A stretch of 64,000 nucleotides of DNA from Isoetes taiwanensis (GCA_021234155.1 JAJEKV010000055.1:2101090-2165089), one strand, 5' to 3'; positions 10,726-24,700 are shown, numbered from the stretch's first letter. Numbers and translations: made by a program. The notes: generated by a model not told the origin, from the sequence alone.

Positions 10726-12366
10726 ACCAGACATTTGCATATAAGAATGAGGATTTGAACCCCACCGAGATGAATCAGTACTACAATGCCAAATATAAAT
10801 AACAACAGTTCAATCGAGACCTATTCAAGAACACCAGACCAAAACATCATCTACATCATCTACAACTTCCTCCTGCAAGACATTATCTCCGGAATCCTGC
10901 CACACACCATCTCCGGCATTCTACCCTGTCCAAAACATCCTGCACTTGCTCTTCTGCAGCAAATCACCTGCAAAACATCTGCAAAACCCCTACCCTGTCT
11001 AAAACATCATGCACTTCCTCTTCTGCAGCGAATCACCTGTCCAGATCAAAGGGACAAAATTTCAATTGATTAATGCAGGTTCTTCCTGGAGCTTTGCACG
11101 GAAATGGAAGAGAAAAGCCTAATGCCTAATACTAAAGCTTCAGCAATAAGAAAGATGCACCTTCCCGCAGTTATAGCTGTAGCCGATCTGTGGAAGAAAC
11201 CTGCAAATATGTTATTTATGGAACCTTCAGCAACACAAAGACCTACAAAGAAATAATGTGACGACGTCAACATAAAGACCTATCACAAAAGAAATTCATC
11301 AACTTTAGCCGATGGTTTCATCAAAACGGTATATTGCCGTAACCTGGACGGGAAGCTAGGAACAGAGACAAAAAAATTGCACAAGAATTCTTGCAAAACA
11401 CCTTGCAAAGCTTGCTCCTGTGCATCTGAAATCTAGCTCCTGGCGGAAACCCACCGCCATGGCCACGTCGTCATCTCCTGTGCCCTAAATAGAAACCTAA
11501 ATTCCAATGTGAAAACTTTTAAAACAAATAAATCACATGACATTAGAAAATGCAAAACTATATTCCTGACATCAGCATTATACGGCTTTGGCATACTCAT
11601 ACTTGCCAAAACCATATAAAACCTTATATAAAATAAAACCTTATGTAATACCTGCTACTTTCAACAATTGCAAAAGATAATAGAAACAACACAACCAAAA
11701 CAAATAAGCTGCCCAAATTGCCTCAAACATACAATTTTTAATATAGTACAATACACAAATCTTAGTCTCAACCATTACAATAATACCCTTCCTCAATACA
11801 ATACAAATTGTGGGAAGTTTATTGGTCTACCCCAAACGAATACCCTAAGAATATGGAAGAAATTTTAAAATGGAACAAATACCCCAGAAAGAGCTACTAT
11901 CCTTTAAACAAATACCATTGTATTCCCTGAACACTGAACACGTACTTCAAAACTTGCAAATAAATGCCCGCATGGAAATGATTCCCTTCCACGGATGCCA
12001 CATGGAAGTGCACAAGCGACATTAATAGCTCACGCAAAAACCTCCAAAACCTCCCAAGTTCGCCAATGATGGCTCCTCAAATTAATGTCATGAGATAGGC
12101 CATTGTTAAAAAGCTTTTAGAACCTATTGCCATGGATAGAAGCATATGAGTGCAGTTTAGGCTATGGATACTCACATTTCTTCTCTACAAGAGTTTGCTT
12201 CGTAACCATATTGACAAGGTTTTATTTTCAAAATCATTCTTAATTGATGGACTGCAGTTGTAGCTTTCAAATATTTCTCTTCTCCGTATTTTGGGGGGTT
12301 GACACACAAGCTAAAAGGTACTTTTTTAAGTTTCGCTATAGTACATCTTCCGAAGCTGACCACTTT
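10726..12366. other. Intergenic sequence with a short minisatellite
   Basis: No gene seen. A 69-bp unit (CTACCCTGTC...GCAGCRAATCACCTG) is present at about 10921-10971 and 10990-11040. The part next to 12367 is probably the 3' UTR side of TMEM208; no definite poly(A) signal was chosen. Confidence 0.5.
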
Positions 12367-15300
12367 TCAGTTGCTTCTTAGTCTTGAAAATTTTGGTGTT
12401 CCAACTCTCCCATCCAATCTTTGTTTTCTCCGTTTACCTTTCTCAGTCACCGGCTCCTCCTGTCACAGAAATATGAAATATTTAGTAACAGGATATCAAT
12501 TCTTACAGCTTTAATATTTGACATGCCTACATAAGCGGACAATACTAGAAACGGAGAACTTGTGGGTAACCTATCGTAACCTTCAGATCAATGTCCTACA
12601 ATTTTAAAATCAAACCAGATTTGACACGTCCACCATTCAGACGTTTATGCCAAAATCCATGGCAAATAGATACAGACCCATGACATACGATCTCGATTTT
12701 CTATGGTTTGACTAATCATATGCATATAGAACGACGGGAAAAAGAAGTCAATATTTTGATTTTGATGGCACTTCCATCTCCACTCAGCTGCTTCCTACCC
12801 AAACCCGTTATTTACAAGATACGTCATTCAAAACCCATTATTTAAAACCCTCTCAGCCCCCAGATGATAGTGCATCTCTGAAGTGTTCAAACAGAGAACT
12901 GGAGTTACTCCAAAGAGGCATCCTGCTGGATTCTGTGCGCTGCCATGAGATGAAACAATTTCCAACTCAAAACAAGTGCCCTGTGACATAGCCTTTGAAA
13001 CAAGTGCCCTGTGACATAGCCTTTGAAAAGATTCAATACGCAAGTACATCTTCAGTGCCTTTGCAGTGTGCAGTATGCAATGTGCAATGTGCAGGCACCT
13101 TCTTTGGTGCTTGCTTTGGAGTCTTCAAAACTAGTGGGGATTTAGATAAGATCTTCAAAACCATACCATGGGAGGGTCCCACTTCCAGAAATTCAAACAA
13201 GGACTTTGTATTTACATATCTAAGTCATTATTGAAAACCAATAGATCCAGCTTACCGAAGATTGAAAAATGTAAGGGTATAAGATTAGCTGCCACAGTTT
13301 ATATGATGCAAATGCTGGAATCTGTAACAACAATTGATATTTAGCAATTTAGAAATATTCATCTGAATATTGATAACATAATTCTGCACAATAAGAAGAT
13401 ATGCAAGTCCACAATATGAAAATGGGTGCAGCATGATTCCAAGCAAGGATATCGGTAGATAACTCAGTGGAGTACCTAGCTTGCAAGCAGCTAAAGTCTG
13501 GAGTTTGATATCCAGCTTCAGTTTCTAACGGTACCAGATAAAAGAAAAACAGGAGAAAAGAAAACTTTACCAATATCTAAAAAAGACTGCTTGTTTATAT
13601 GAGATGTTGATATAGAGCAAGAGGAAAATAAATATCATTTTTTCCAAAATCGAAATCAATGTTTGAAATCCTAATTTTTGAAAATTAAGATTGTTGAAAT
13701 ATTCAACTAGTCTAATATTTGTTTTGCTTCCTTCAGACTGCATCTTTTACTAAGACCCTCAAGCAAATGCCACATCCGTAAGACTGGTTTCTCTTGCTCT
13801 TATTGTCATTGAAGAGGAACGAGGTGATTTCCATCAGCATATGTCATGCCAAGCTGGGCTACTCAGTTGTTAGAGAGACATACTGCTAGACATTTCCAAT
13901 CAGCAGATCAGATAAGCCTTGGTAGGAATGTGGTTATACAAAATAGAATCCACCATGTCTCTCATAGTGCACTGCAAATGCGAAACATAGTGCTCTTCCA
14001 ATCCAAATTAGATCCAATGACATAACTGCAGGTCCTACTCATAGTTGGAGCCAATCACGACAATCAACCAATTGCAATTCACAAGATCCGAAAAGATTGG
14101 CATTTTCCGTCTTTTGAGAGTCAGTTTGAGCACAAACACCTTTATAATAAGCTGCCTATTCTTAGGCAGGCAAAAATGAACATCTTCAGGCATGTGTCAA
14201 TGAACGGACTCAACTAAAGCATAACTTTAACTAAAGACTTGGAAAGCACACACATTAAATTCAAAGGAAAACAAACAGATACATGAATATAGCTGCTGGT
14301 ATAAAATATGGGTGCATCTTTTAACTTGAAGGAGGCGTTTTTCAACATCAGCTTAAAGACACATCACTGTCATGCTAGTTTAACTAAAAGGTAAAGCCAT
14401 GCTGAAACATCTCCAAAATCAGCTTGGACAGGGAAACACAACCTTTTATAAGCATTGTATGTGCTTCATACACTAAAGGAAAACCTATATATTGCAATCC
14501 TAGCTATGTATATATTATAAGACTATGTCGACTGGCTAAAATACAAGTGGAGCTGCAATGCATGCATGCTCGTGACTGTTGAACATCATCACCTTTGTTT
14601 TGTTCCAAAATCTCTTGCTGCACAAAATTTCCCTAGTGCGAATGCGCCCTTCAGTGTCCTTTTATTGAGATAAATAGGTCTATCTTGGATAAGAGAAGAG
14701 AAAAATCTGTCTGTTCCAAGCTAAATGCATGGTTTGCAAAAACTCTGTAAAATGTGTAATTTAAGTGGAAACAAAAGAACACTTTCTCTTCTTTTGTCAT
14801 GTATCATATGAAATAACTGTCGTGGACAAAGAGTGAGCAGCCCATGTCAGAAGGAGGACCCACTTGAGATGCTTATATAAATCGAACAGATAAAGGTAGC
14901 AAAAATTGTAGGCAAGCACATACAACAGAGGTACAAGCTGACAAAAAGCAAGCCAAAATAATGGGGTTGTGGAGATTAACAAATAGATATGGGAAAAAGC
15001 AGATGAATTGAGGCACTAGGTTTGGAATGGCGCTGGGTTTGGCAACTTAACATGAGAATATGCCCTCTCATGATCATCTAGTACAGGACTTCATGCCGTT
15101 TTCTAAAGAGATTTGACCTGATAAAAGATGGCACACAAATATTTATGAACAAGGCTTTGGGAGAGGCTACCCTTGCAGCAGTTTATAAGCCAATGAACAA
15201 TCTTTAGTCAGATGTATATTTAAAGGCATCTAGACAACATGGTGTGATCAAAATAATGACCAAGGGTAGCATCACTAGCCTATGAAAATGAAAATCGTAT

Positions 15301-18300
15301 TCACGATCTAGTAGAGACCATGCAGTCTATACAAGATACAAAAATAGGTATCCAATTGGAGCTATTAAGAAAAAAAAATTATTCTTAGCTGCTAAATGAT
15401 TTACTCATGTGTTAAATGAGCTTCTCATAAATATGAAATCTGAAAAACTGTATAAACACTTGTATGGTTATTAGCATTGTAATAATGATGTTTCCACACC
15501 ATGTCATATGCTACTCATCTTCAATTTCTCCAGAATCATAGAGTATGGTATTTGTATCTTGACCCCCCAACTTCCCTACTCCCATACAAGGGCTTTTGTA
15601 TTGCTTCGATATCTTTCCACTTCCTTTTTTGGCATCCATAAAGGATGACTGGGTGCACCAAAGAGCGATATACATGCAATCTCATGTCTTAATCTGTAAT
15701 TTCTCTGGCTTGCATAGAAAATAAGGATTTCCTTCCTGTGATTATTCTCTTGTCTCTTGTCAAAAGCAAGGTTTTGTTTATAATTGTCTGTCAGCTCCAA
15801 GACTGGATATTTATAGCTTCCTACCTGTTCTATTACTTCCCCTTAAAGTGTCTGTTTACTTCTACATTCAAAAATCATAACTTTTGTCTAAAAGTGGATT
15901 TATGGTCCATTTGCCATAGTATCCTCCCCTGGTGATTGCCCAATGCAAGAACTTAATTCATATGATTCTAACAGGGGATGCCTACCAGCCAGATAATAAT
16001 GCTTTGGGTCTTCTCTGCAGGCGAAAATGATCTTGATACCAGAAGTAGTACAACAGCATACTTTCTCCTCTTTAATTTGCTCCATGGCACTTAAATAATC
16101 ACATGCAGCCTTTGTAGTACTTGAGAGTGACTGCAGCCAGCTTGCAGATGACATGATGACATCCTTGCCCAGAATTGGCATTGTGGAGCTACCAAATAAT
16201 GCTTAGATGTCATAGAAATGTAGCAACATATAGAGTTGACCTTGGTGCTTTCAGACTTGAAGCTGGAGATTCTATGTTTGTCAGCCTACAAGATATTCGA
16301 AGCTGCAGGGAAGACTGGATGGGAAGACAGAAGTAGAATAACCACTAAAAACATATGGTTCGCAATGAATGTCATGTTCATTCGGACATTTTGAGTCTGG
16401 GCTTTGCTTATTGTGCCACATATTAGTAGAAGGCATGAGAGTAATACTTGCTGGTGCAGCCATGTTAGCACCTTGGATTTCAAGCTGTATCTAGCTAACT
16501 CCTTAACTTTTTAATGTCTTTATTGACTACATCTCAACCATAATCTCTTGAGCTTTCCTTTATCCCTCCTGAATGAATACTAACAAACCATGACCCTAAA
16601 TGATAACTATGTTTTTTCCAGGTCCAACGAGCAGTAACTGCCTCATTTCTTTGTTTGAAGTAGCATGTAATTTGGTAAAATCATCTGCCTTTTGCCTACC
16701 ATAGAGAAGATCTAAGGCACTTTGTTTATATCTGGGGTTAAGATACCTCAAACGTCTTATCATAATCCGTACTCCTGCATTATTCAGCACATCATAAATC
16801 AGAGGGTTATTATTTTTCTTAATTAATGAGGAAGGAACAACAAGCAATGACTCCTTTCATCTCAGTCAAAACTAGCTGGAGAGGCATTTGTTTGAGGAAG
16901 TAAAATGGGCGGAATAACAAGAGAGAGGAGAACTTCTCTTCTCTCTCAAACCTTTGGCAACTCCATGGTTCTCTTCAGAACTATTCATCCAAGAGAATGT
17001 CAGTTTGAACCAAAACATGTACTCCAAACTCTGTAGAAGCCCTTCGCAAATCAAACTCAGAGGGAGAATGAACATCATTCTGGCTGATATAAGGCTTCAG
17101 ATTTTGCACAATTGCTGTGCTTAAGAAATTTGATTATCTTCCAAAAACGAAAATAACATGGCAATGCTTGTGTATAACATCCTACAACATTGTAGAATGA
17201 GCTTAAAAAGTTAGCAAGAATTGGGAGTTTGTTAACAACTTACTTCCAAACTTGAAGCTTATCTATAGAGCACTTGCATATAGACACTTTGCATAAATTA
17301 CTGAGCTTTTAAAGCAAGCAATTTTTGTGGATAGATGTCCTTATTACAGGAAACAGAGGAAACTGCGCAATGGCACAAAATTATTTCTGGTTCTAAGAGT
17401 GCCAGATATAGGGTGATGGGGACTTGAACAAGTTTGACAACATAACCACAGCTTATAGATCAAACATGTAGAGATAGACGGTACTAAGGATTCCACAATG
17501 TATGAGTGCTAGATGAGGGTGATGGCCTCACGACTTATTATTTGATTAGCATCTGCTAAAACAAAAGCTTCTGCCATTAACAAATCTAAACTATTTAAGG
17601 GCCGAATTTCTGACCTAGTAACTTACCAAAAGATACGCATACCAAAATTTATCAGAGATGACGGAAGAAATTTGAACAAAGCTAGTGATGTATAAAATGT
17701 CATGAATATACCTGCCCAGAAAATAGTAACTAGTGAGACAACCCCAATGGATGGAATTGGAAACTCGATCATCATATTACATGCCGTATGCTGTGCATAT
17801 GTTCAAATAAATAACAGAAGGGGAAAAAAATGCAGCAACAAGACATTAGAAGCAGTGATATCATGAAATTATATTGGCTGTTTTAATGCTGCATGAACAC
17901 TATCAAACAAAACATAATGCTAATCAAAATTGCTTTTTTCAGCACGGCATACCCACATAAGCCGCCAGAGCTCATGTCAAGACCACCATCAATGAGGTTC
18001 CATTGACCGCCAGTGCTCATGTCATATTCTGGTGTCGCCATGCTGGACAGTTGGCCATATGAAAACTTATAAACTCCTGATGTGAAAAGAAAGCCCATGA
18101 AATGCTTCCACGATACTGAGGAACGACTGATGACCAGCCGGATCGTGATATATATCACCTGCCAGTTTATCAGATTAGCTTAATTCTGTTCTTCATCTCT
18201 AAGATATTACTGGACAAAAAGAAAAAAGATCTGATACGCCGATTTACGTACATTAGAAACAAGGATCAGATATCTCAAGTACTTCATGTGCTTCTCATTC

Positions 18301-18335
18301 TCCTCCTTGCGCTTCTTAGCTCCCTTGTTCGCCAT
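12367..18335 (-). CDS. TMEM208: TMEM208 / SND2-like ER membrane protein, five coding exons
   Basis: Exons: 18335-18252, 18158-17953, 17711-17627, 13321-13256, 12459-12367. All introns are GT-AG, and the 534 coding bases give 177 residues, close to plant homologues. It starts MANKGAKKRKEENEKHMKYL. Exon 2 has SWKHFMGFLFTSGVYKFSYG and LIDGGLDMSSGGLCG, and exon 3 has ILYITSFVQISSVISDKFWY. Exon 4 (22 codons) has IPAFASYKLWQL, and exon 5 is basic (EKGKRRKQRLDGRVG) and ends in TGA. The family sits in the ER membrane and helps post-translational insertion of membrane proteins (SND2 in yeast). Intron 3 is 4.3 kb and holds repeat debris. No damage seen, so probably functional. Confidence 0.93.
13446..13525 (+). 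repeat. tRNA-derived SINE head inside TMEM208 intron 3
   Basis: AGATAACTCAGTGGAGTACC (A-box-like) and GGAGTTTGATATCC (B-box-like) flank CTTGCAAG, a possible Ala (TGC) anticodon arm, about 80 bp in all. Mismatches in the stems argue against a working tRNA. Confidence 0.4.
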
Positions 18336-18339
18336 GGTC

Positions 18340-21300
18340 AATGCCTATAGACGGTCAGGAAATTTTGGAAAGCAAGGCATAAATTAACAAGATGCTAACA
18401 GAGGTTGCCCTTTGAAATGTAGTTCTCATTTTTCGTAATATTCCTCTTTTTGGGTTGCCCGTAGGGGGCAACCCTCTTGTTGGAGGGTGGAGTGACGGTT
18501 TGAAGGCTTGGATTTGTTTTGAGGATAATATGCCCCGGAATATTCTATGTAAGCAGATGCGATCGGTTGGGCTTTTTTAGGGTTTTTGTGACGCCGAGTG
18601 ACAGTTAGACGGCAAGGATTCGCCTGGGATGTGCCTGACGGTAGGGATTGTTTGGGCCTATGGCAGTGGCACTTTTCTTTCGTTCCGGCCGATCCATGGC
18701 AGCGGAAGGAGAATTGCAGGTAAACTCTTGCTATGCTTCGAATTTTGCATGAACAGGGCCTAGCCATGCAGATTTCGATATTGAGGAAGAGGTCAATTGC
18801 TGCACAGACTGCTCCGGATTCAGGAAGAATGGATATGGGTTATGCAGAAATGCATGATAAGAGTCGATTTGCTCTTAGCAACTAGATTTGGGAAACCAAG
18901 GGCAGATTTGAGAGAATCAAGGGCTGGAAGTATGCCTTAAATGGAGATTTTAGCGTTCAAAGAGCTGCCCGTAACTGATTAGATCTATGTAAATCCTTCC
19001 AGAATTATTAGAAACGGGTCGATTTGGGATTTCAAGCTATGAATCGGGGATTCTTAGAATCTGTGTGGATCTCGGATTTCAGACAAAATAGGAGCGGATT
19101 TGAAGCGTGCATCCGGCTAGGGGGATGCTCTATGAAACTGCTAAATTTGTAGCCCACCATCATAATCGACATGAAGATGATAAAAACCCGTGGAATTTTT
19201 GGGTTTCTACAGAAATTTAGAACCAGATAATTTAGAAACGCCCAGGTGAAATCGATTGCATTAGAGCAAGAACATCTATCTGTGTCTTGCACTAAAAACA
19301 AAGCATGTTATTGAGGCTTGGAGCCAGCTTCTGAAATCGAGCCAGTATTTCTGCTCATGGCATAATTTCTCTGATTCGAATGCTCCAGATTGTATTGGGA
19401 TTCAAATCGATTCACTTGGAGCTGCCAGCCTAAAACATCCGTCCCTCTTGATAAAAGACAGAGCAAACTGGTAGGATCTTTCGATTTTAAAGATCCTTGC
19501 CTTGTGTTTTCGTTGCTTGCGAATCTGCCGGCTGTGCTTCTGCAAAAAGAACTGATTAAATTTCCCTTTGTGCAAGATATGAGCATGGCTTTGGCTTGGT
19601 TCCAACCCTATAATCCTTAGAGCATGGCTTTAACTCGATTCCATCCTCGAAATCCTTGAGCGAGAGCGCTCCGATCCTTGCCAAAATAAGTCCCTCCAGA
19701 ATATTATAGGTCAAACCCTTGGCTGAGCTCACGATCCGGCGCTTCTGTGAGCAAAAGATGAAAGTAGCTCCAAGCGTGTTGCTCCAAACGGCGGGGTGTT
19801 TCCCAAATTGTTTCATTAAATGGGAAAGGAAGACCGTGGCCATGTCTGTCAGTGTGGTAACTCTCCCTTTACATAGATTTCAGTCTTATAATCTACCTTT
19901 TCATACCAATCTTCACTTGGGTTTTTGTAGAAATTGCCATGTCTTGAGCTCCGGATCAGCTCCATTTTGCTGCTAAAGATCGGATTTAGTTTTGCTTCGT
20001 AGTTTCTCAGCCTTGAGGACGAAACTTCTATTGGATTTTAGTGTTTTGCTTGGACACGTTTCGTGCTATGGTTATTGAGCTGTTTGAATGCTGAATCTAT
20101 TTTGCCGCTGACCTCGATGTTCTGCTCATGTTCTGTCAGCTCATCATATCATGCCGCATAGATGTTAATTGCGTTGAATTAATGCCCTATATTGGACACG
20201 CGGAATTCATCATTTAGCCTTCTGCTGTGCTACGCAATTGTGATGGCGGTAAGTTATTTTCTAACATCTCATATGCAGGCATTTAGATTGTTGACAATTG
20301 TTGTCCAGCTTGCATCTATTCAGTTCTGATTCCTTGATTGATCTTATATGAGAAGTCTTGCAACCCTCGAAAATTCATGACAAAATATTAGGGCACCATA
20401 GAGATCTTCCAGCACTAGAAAATTCATGACAAAAAGCTATTGACAACGATGTTTAAAGGCATACTTAATAAAAGCAACCTTTAGCACAAATCCACATTAC
20501 CTCTGCATATTATGCCAATCAATATTTCATAGACGTATCCTTATATCAAAAAACACATATTCTCAATGACCAATCACAAAAGATGAGAAAATCATCTTGT
20601 TTTTTCTATTAAATTCCGATTGTTAATGCTAATTGCCATGAAAGGTGAACTCATAGAGAGCTGCAAGTACTGCCAATTCATGCATACTCATAAAGACACC
20701 AGTGACAGCTACATTATCCAATTTGTGGCAACTCCAGATCCTTGCCGTACCTTTCAGCGCCTCAGTCATATAAAAGCCAATTATCAGAAAATTCTTTTTA
20801 AGAGAAATAGCTCATGTCCTAGACACTTTCAATACGTGGATTCCTGGCCTGTGGAAGGCTATTCGGGTTTTCTACAAATCATGTGGATATAACTACCTCA
20901 TGGAGCTGGGAAATGCTAAGATTAAAGATGCAATGGCCATTGAAGGGTGATAAAGCTTGATTGGAGCCTGATATGCTGTTTAACATTTGGAAACATCTTT
21001 TCCCTCAAGCTTATGAAACTATTGAGCAACATCATGGTCATGAATATTTTTACACAAAAGAGTGCAGCTGCCATGGTTAAATGGACTCTTCTACATGGTT
21101 TAAAGGCCCTAACAACATCACTTACTAAGTATATCCTTGATTTAAATTCCATATGCTTCCAGAAGCTTTGTAACCATATTATCAATAGAACTACAATCTG
21201 TATTCTTCTTCACTAAAAGAAAAGAAATACTAAATAAATGAAACCTCCACAATCTATAGAAATGTGTCCTTTGAACAAATCATCCCTCTCAGTTTCAAAA

Positions 21301-22720
21301 ACCTCATTGCAAACAACAAATCACCCCTCAACATTGATTACATAAACACTTTCGTATTGTACGATACATGAATGAAGATGTTAGAATAAAAGAACTTTTG
21401 AACCTAGGCTAATAATACAAGAAAGTTATTGCTTATTCCAAAGCTCTCCGAATACATCCACTATTAACATCCAATCCCATAGGTTTATGCCATACTTTTT
21501 ATACACAATATTATTCGGCACAAAAACGTCCAGAGTAATTGCGCATGCATCAATGGCTCCTCCAAAGGGCAACCCATTGATGCGTTAGCATCTTGTTTCG
21601 TAATATATTCCTTACTCGGGTGAGATAAGGGGCAAACTTGCAAAGGATCTTCTTACTAAATCCTGGGCACTTAGATTGGGGCATATCCCACAATGCAACA
21701 TCTGGGTCTCCTAATGCTTCATCCTGGACAGAAGAGAAGGCTGCATCGGCACAAACCATATGCTTGTCCTTCCCCTAAAGGGTCGGGGGCTATTCCCATG
21801 CATCACACATATGCAATCATTCAAACCTAACACACTACAAGCACAATAGAAATCATACAGACCAACAATAATTTCAGAAAACATTTTTGTCATTCTAAAA
21901 CTGTTATTTTCTTCAATGCATGCTCTGCCAACTCAGATTCAATACCGCCATTCCATAATGCACACCTGCAAAGAAATGTAAACAAACCACATAGTTAGGT
22001 AATCACAAAAATAGAAAACATGGAACATAAAAGCAGCCCACAGCCATAGTGTAATCAGCCATGTCTAAACACGTCTGTAGTCTTCCTCCTCAACATCCAT
22101 AAAATTCGCATCTTCGTCCCCTAGGTTGCATCTATCATCCCAGTACCCCCTTTTCGTCTTCCCCACACGCTCTATAGGTTGCATCCCACCCGAGATCCCA
22201 TAGAGAATACAGCGAACGTCACTAGGAAGAGCAACCGGGGGATCAAAGTTAAGTGCCATGCAGCCTTCACCCTGTTCTCTGAAATATAAGCGGTGTTCGA
22301 AAGTAGGATCTAGGTGCTAGACAAGATAAATTTCCCTGTCCCAAGCATTCTGGTTACAGTATACACAAGACTAGCACTAAGCTGCCTATGGTCATGGTAT
22401 CGAACAAAGTGAAGGACCCCGCTCATAAGGTCTCTATTGTTCAATACAACCACGTTTTTTTATATCTCCTGCCCCATACAGCAGGTAGAGGGTTAAAAAT
22501 GCCTTTCCTGCTTAGGCACTTGAGGTAAAGTCCACAGTCCCATATCAAATACTGCTGCAGGAGACATGTATTTTGACTTTTCAGAGGGCTGCATTAGAAT
22601 ACCATCTCATTTGCTTTTAGAAGGTGGTCAGTATGGACAATCCTCGTCTTTCCAACCTCGCATATACCATTGCCATAGGTCCGCAATGCCTCAAAACCTA
22701 CTAGACAAAAAAAAGAGCTC
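18340..22720. other. No confirmed gene; 5' side of TMEM208 and unassigned frames
   Basis: Directly upstream of TMEM208 is its likely promoter and 5' UTR, which includes the hairpin repeat at 18450. Further on there are unassigned - strand frames, for example 19843-19556 (FLSHLMKQFGKHPAVW) and 22259-22065 (acidic end, DEDANFMDVEEEDYRRV). They show no clear start, splice pattern or known domain. I do not call genes here. Confidence 0.4.
18450..18480 (-). repeat. GGGTTGCC hairpin of a dispersed repeat family
   Basis: GGGTTGCCC, three bases, then GGGGGCAACCC forms a near-perfect stem, preceded by a T run. The same hairpin starts the 400-bp repeats at 44.3 and 47.1 kb. Read on the - strand each copy ends in the hairpin followed by AAAA, like the 3' end of a retroposon. 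Confidence 0.55.
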
Positions 22721-22749
22721 ACTTTCTAGATGGAATGTGAAGGAGTACA

Positions 22750-23178
22750 GGTGCATATATGTACAAACCGAAGAGGATCAGAATCACTTGAGGCAGTACC
22801 TAGACGCATGCTTAAACAAGCTTTGGGATGCTGGAGCCCTAGAAAAGGTAGGATGATACAATACAAATGCCAAATAAACCCCACATTTGAACGCGGTCCA
22901 CAACACCACCTGTGCGCACATTTGCCTATGAAAAAGCGCAGACTGATGGCATCCATTCACATAGGTATTTATCACTTAGAATTGAGACATACAGATGGAT
23001 CCGGGAGGTACAAATGGACAGGCTCTGTCAATGTTGTCAACAGGAAGTTATTGAGGATAAGGGCCACACTCTTGAAAAGTGCAAACTGATAGTATCCATT
23101 AACACAGGTGCTCATCGCTTAGAATTGAGACATGCAAATGGATTCGGGAATTACAAGAGGACATGCTCTGTCAGTGTT
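22750..23178 (+). mobile_element. LINE family A: ORF2 C-terminal fragment with two zinc-knuckle blocks
   Basis: About 22775-22850 reads LRQYLDACLNKLWDAGALEKV, the same peptide as the - strand copy at 38.5 kb. Positions 22975-23080 give LRIETYRWIREVQMDRLCQC and then CCQQEVIEDKGHTLEKC. At about 23110 the block starts again (LRIETCKWIRELQ), leading into the 559-bp duplication. Frames shift and the 5' part is lost. Confidence 0.75.
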
Positions 23179-24296
23179 GTCAACTGAAAGTTACTAAGGA
23201 CGAGGGCCACGCTCTTCAAAATTGTTTGGCATTCATTACTATGCATGCACACTATGCAGAGTTTGTCCTGCCTAACCAGCTGCTCTGTGTAAGCTTGGAT
23301 AGGCTTCAATGGAGTTACTGGGATCATATCTCCAGGAAGTGATGGATATGCACATTCAATTATGTCCTCAGACACTCTCTTGAGATATACTATTGTATAG
23401 TTTATCAACACACTTATTACTACTAAGGTTAAACCATTTGGAACGGGGTTTTTTTTATCGTGACATTAATATGTTTGATGTGGTCTGAGGTTGTTGATGG
23501 CAGTGCCTAGGATTTCTGCTTCTGTCTTCTGATCATACCTCTTGATTTTGATGTCTGTTTTGGGTATGCTTAGGTTGGTTGGAAAGCTTGTCGCGTCCTC
23601 TTCCATTGATCTAAGAATTGATTGCTGATTCGGTCGATTTGATATAGAGAAAGATCCAGCCCTCTTTGATAGTAGGATTTTGCAATCCAAGTTTGGCTAT
23701 AACTCTCACAAACGGTGTCAGTTTTAGGTGTGCTTAGGTCAACTGAAAGTTACTAAGGACGAGGGCCACGCTCTTCAAAATTGTCTGGCATTCATTACTA
23801 TGCATGCACACTATGCAGAGTTTGTCCTGCCTAACCAGCTGCTCTGTGTAAGCTTGGATAGGCTTCAATGGAGTTACTGGGATCATATCTCCAGGAAGTG
23901 ATGGATATGCACATTCAATTATGTCCTCAGACACTCTCTTGAGATATACTATTGTATAGTTTATCAACACACTTATTACTACTAAGGTTAAACCATTTGG
24001 AACGGGGTTTTTTTTATCGTGACATTAATATGTTTGATGTGGTCTGAGGTTGTTGATGGCAGTGCCTAGGATTTCTGCTTCTGTCTTCTGATCATACCTC
24101 TTGATTTTGATGTCTGTTTTGGGTATGCTTAGGTTGGTTGGAAAGCTTGTCGCGTCCTCTTCCATTGATCTAAGAATTGATTGCTGATTCGGTCGATTTG
24201 ATATAGAGAAAGATCCAGCCCTCTTTGATAGTAGGATTTTGCAATCCAAGTTTGGCTATAACTCTCACAAACGGTGTCAGTTTTAGGTGTACTTGG
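23179..24296 (+). repeat. 559-bp direct tandem duplication of LINE-A C-terminus and 3' UTR start
   Basis: Unit 1 is 23179-23737 and unit 2 is 23738-24296. They differ at very few positions (for example TTGTTTGG versus TTGTCTGG), so the duplication is young. Each unit has a zinc-knuckle remnant (VTKDEGHALQNC in one frame), then CTACTAAGG and GGAACGGGGTTTTTTTT, a worn form of the LINE-A 3' UTR start. About 270 bp of unrelated sequence follows. The matching - strand frames in each unit are antisense shadows. Confidence 0.9.
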
Positions 24297-24700
24297 GTTT
24301 GTTGGAAAGTGGTATCAATATTGTCCAAAAATTTCTTAAATTGCAGGTGATTAGAGTCTGATTACTTTAGCCCCCTTTTGGTGGAGATGACGAGATCCAA
24401 TTGTAGCTCTTCAAAATGCATTGCAGGTAATCCAGACATGCCATGATAGAACGCAGATAAGGACTCTGGAATTTTCTCTATGGATGAGTATCTTGGATGC
24501 TCATAGGCTGGCATGTGAAGGTTCAATTGTAATTGTTGATAATACTCATGTATCATGCTTTGACGGGAAAGGAAAAACTGTATATGTGCACCTTAATTTC
24601 TTCATAGCATTACCACATGTTCATTCTCTTCTCTCAGTTTCTTGTCCCAGCCCCCTTTTCTTCTGGTATAGCTTCAATTGCAGTTTCATTTCATGCCACT
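24297..24700. other. No gene seen
   Basis: Sequence between the duplication and the LINE 5' fragment. A 150-codon open frame (24421-24873, +) has no recognisable domain and overlaps other frames. Confidence 0.4.

Noticed and set aside
13446-13525. A functional tRNA-Ala gene
   Set aside because: A and B boxes are only approximate and the acceptor and T stems do not pair; a SINE head is more likely.
15576-17078. Several - strand open frames of 60-93 codons
   Set aside because: They lie in TMEM208 intron 3, are not needed for its frame and have no recognisable family.
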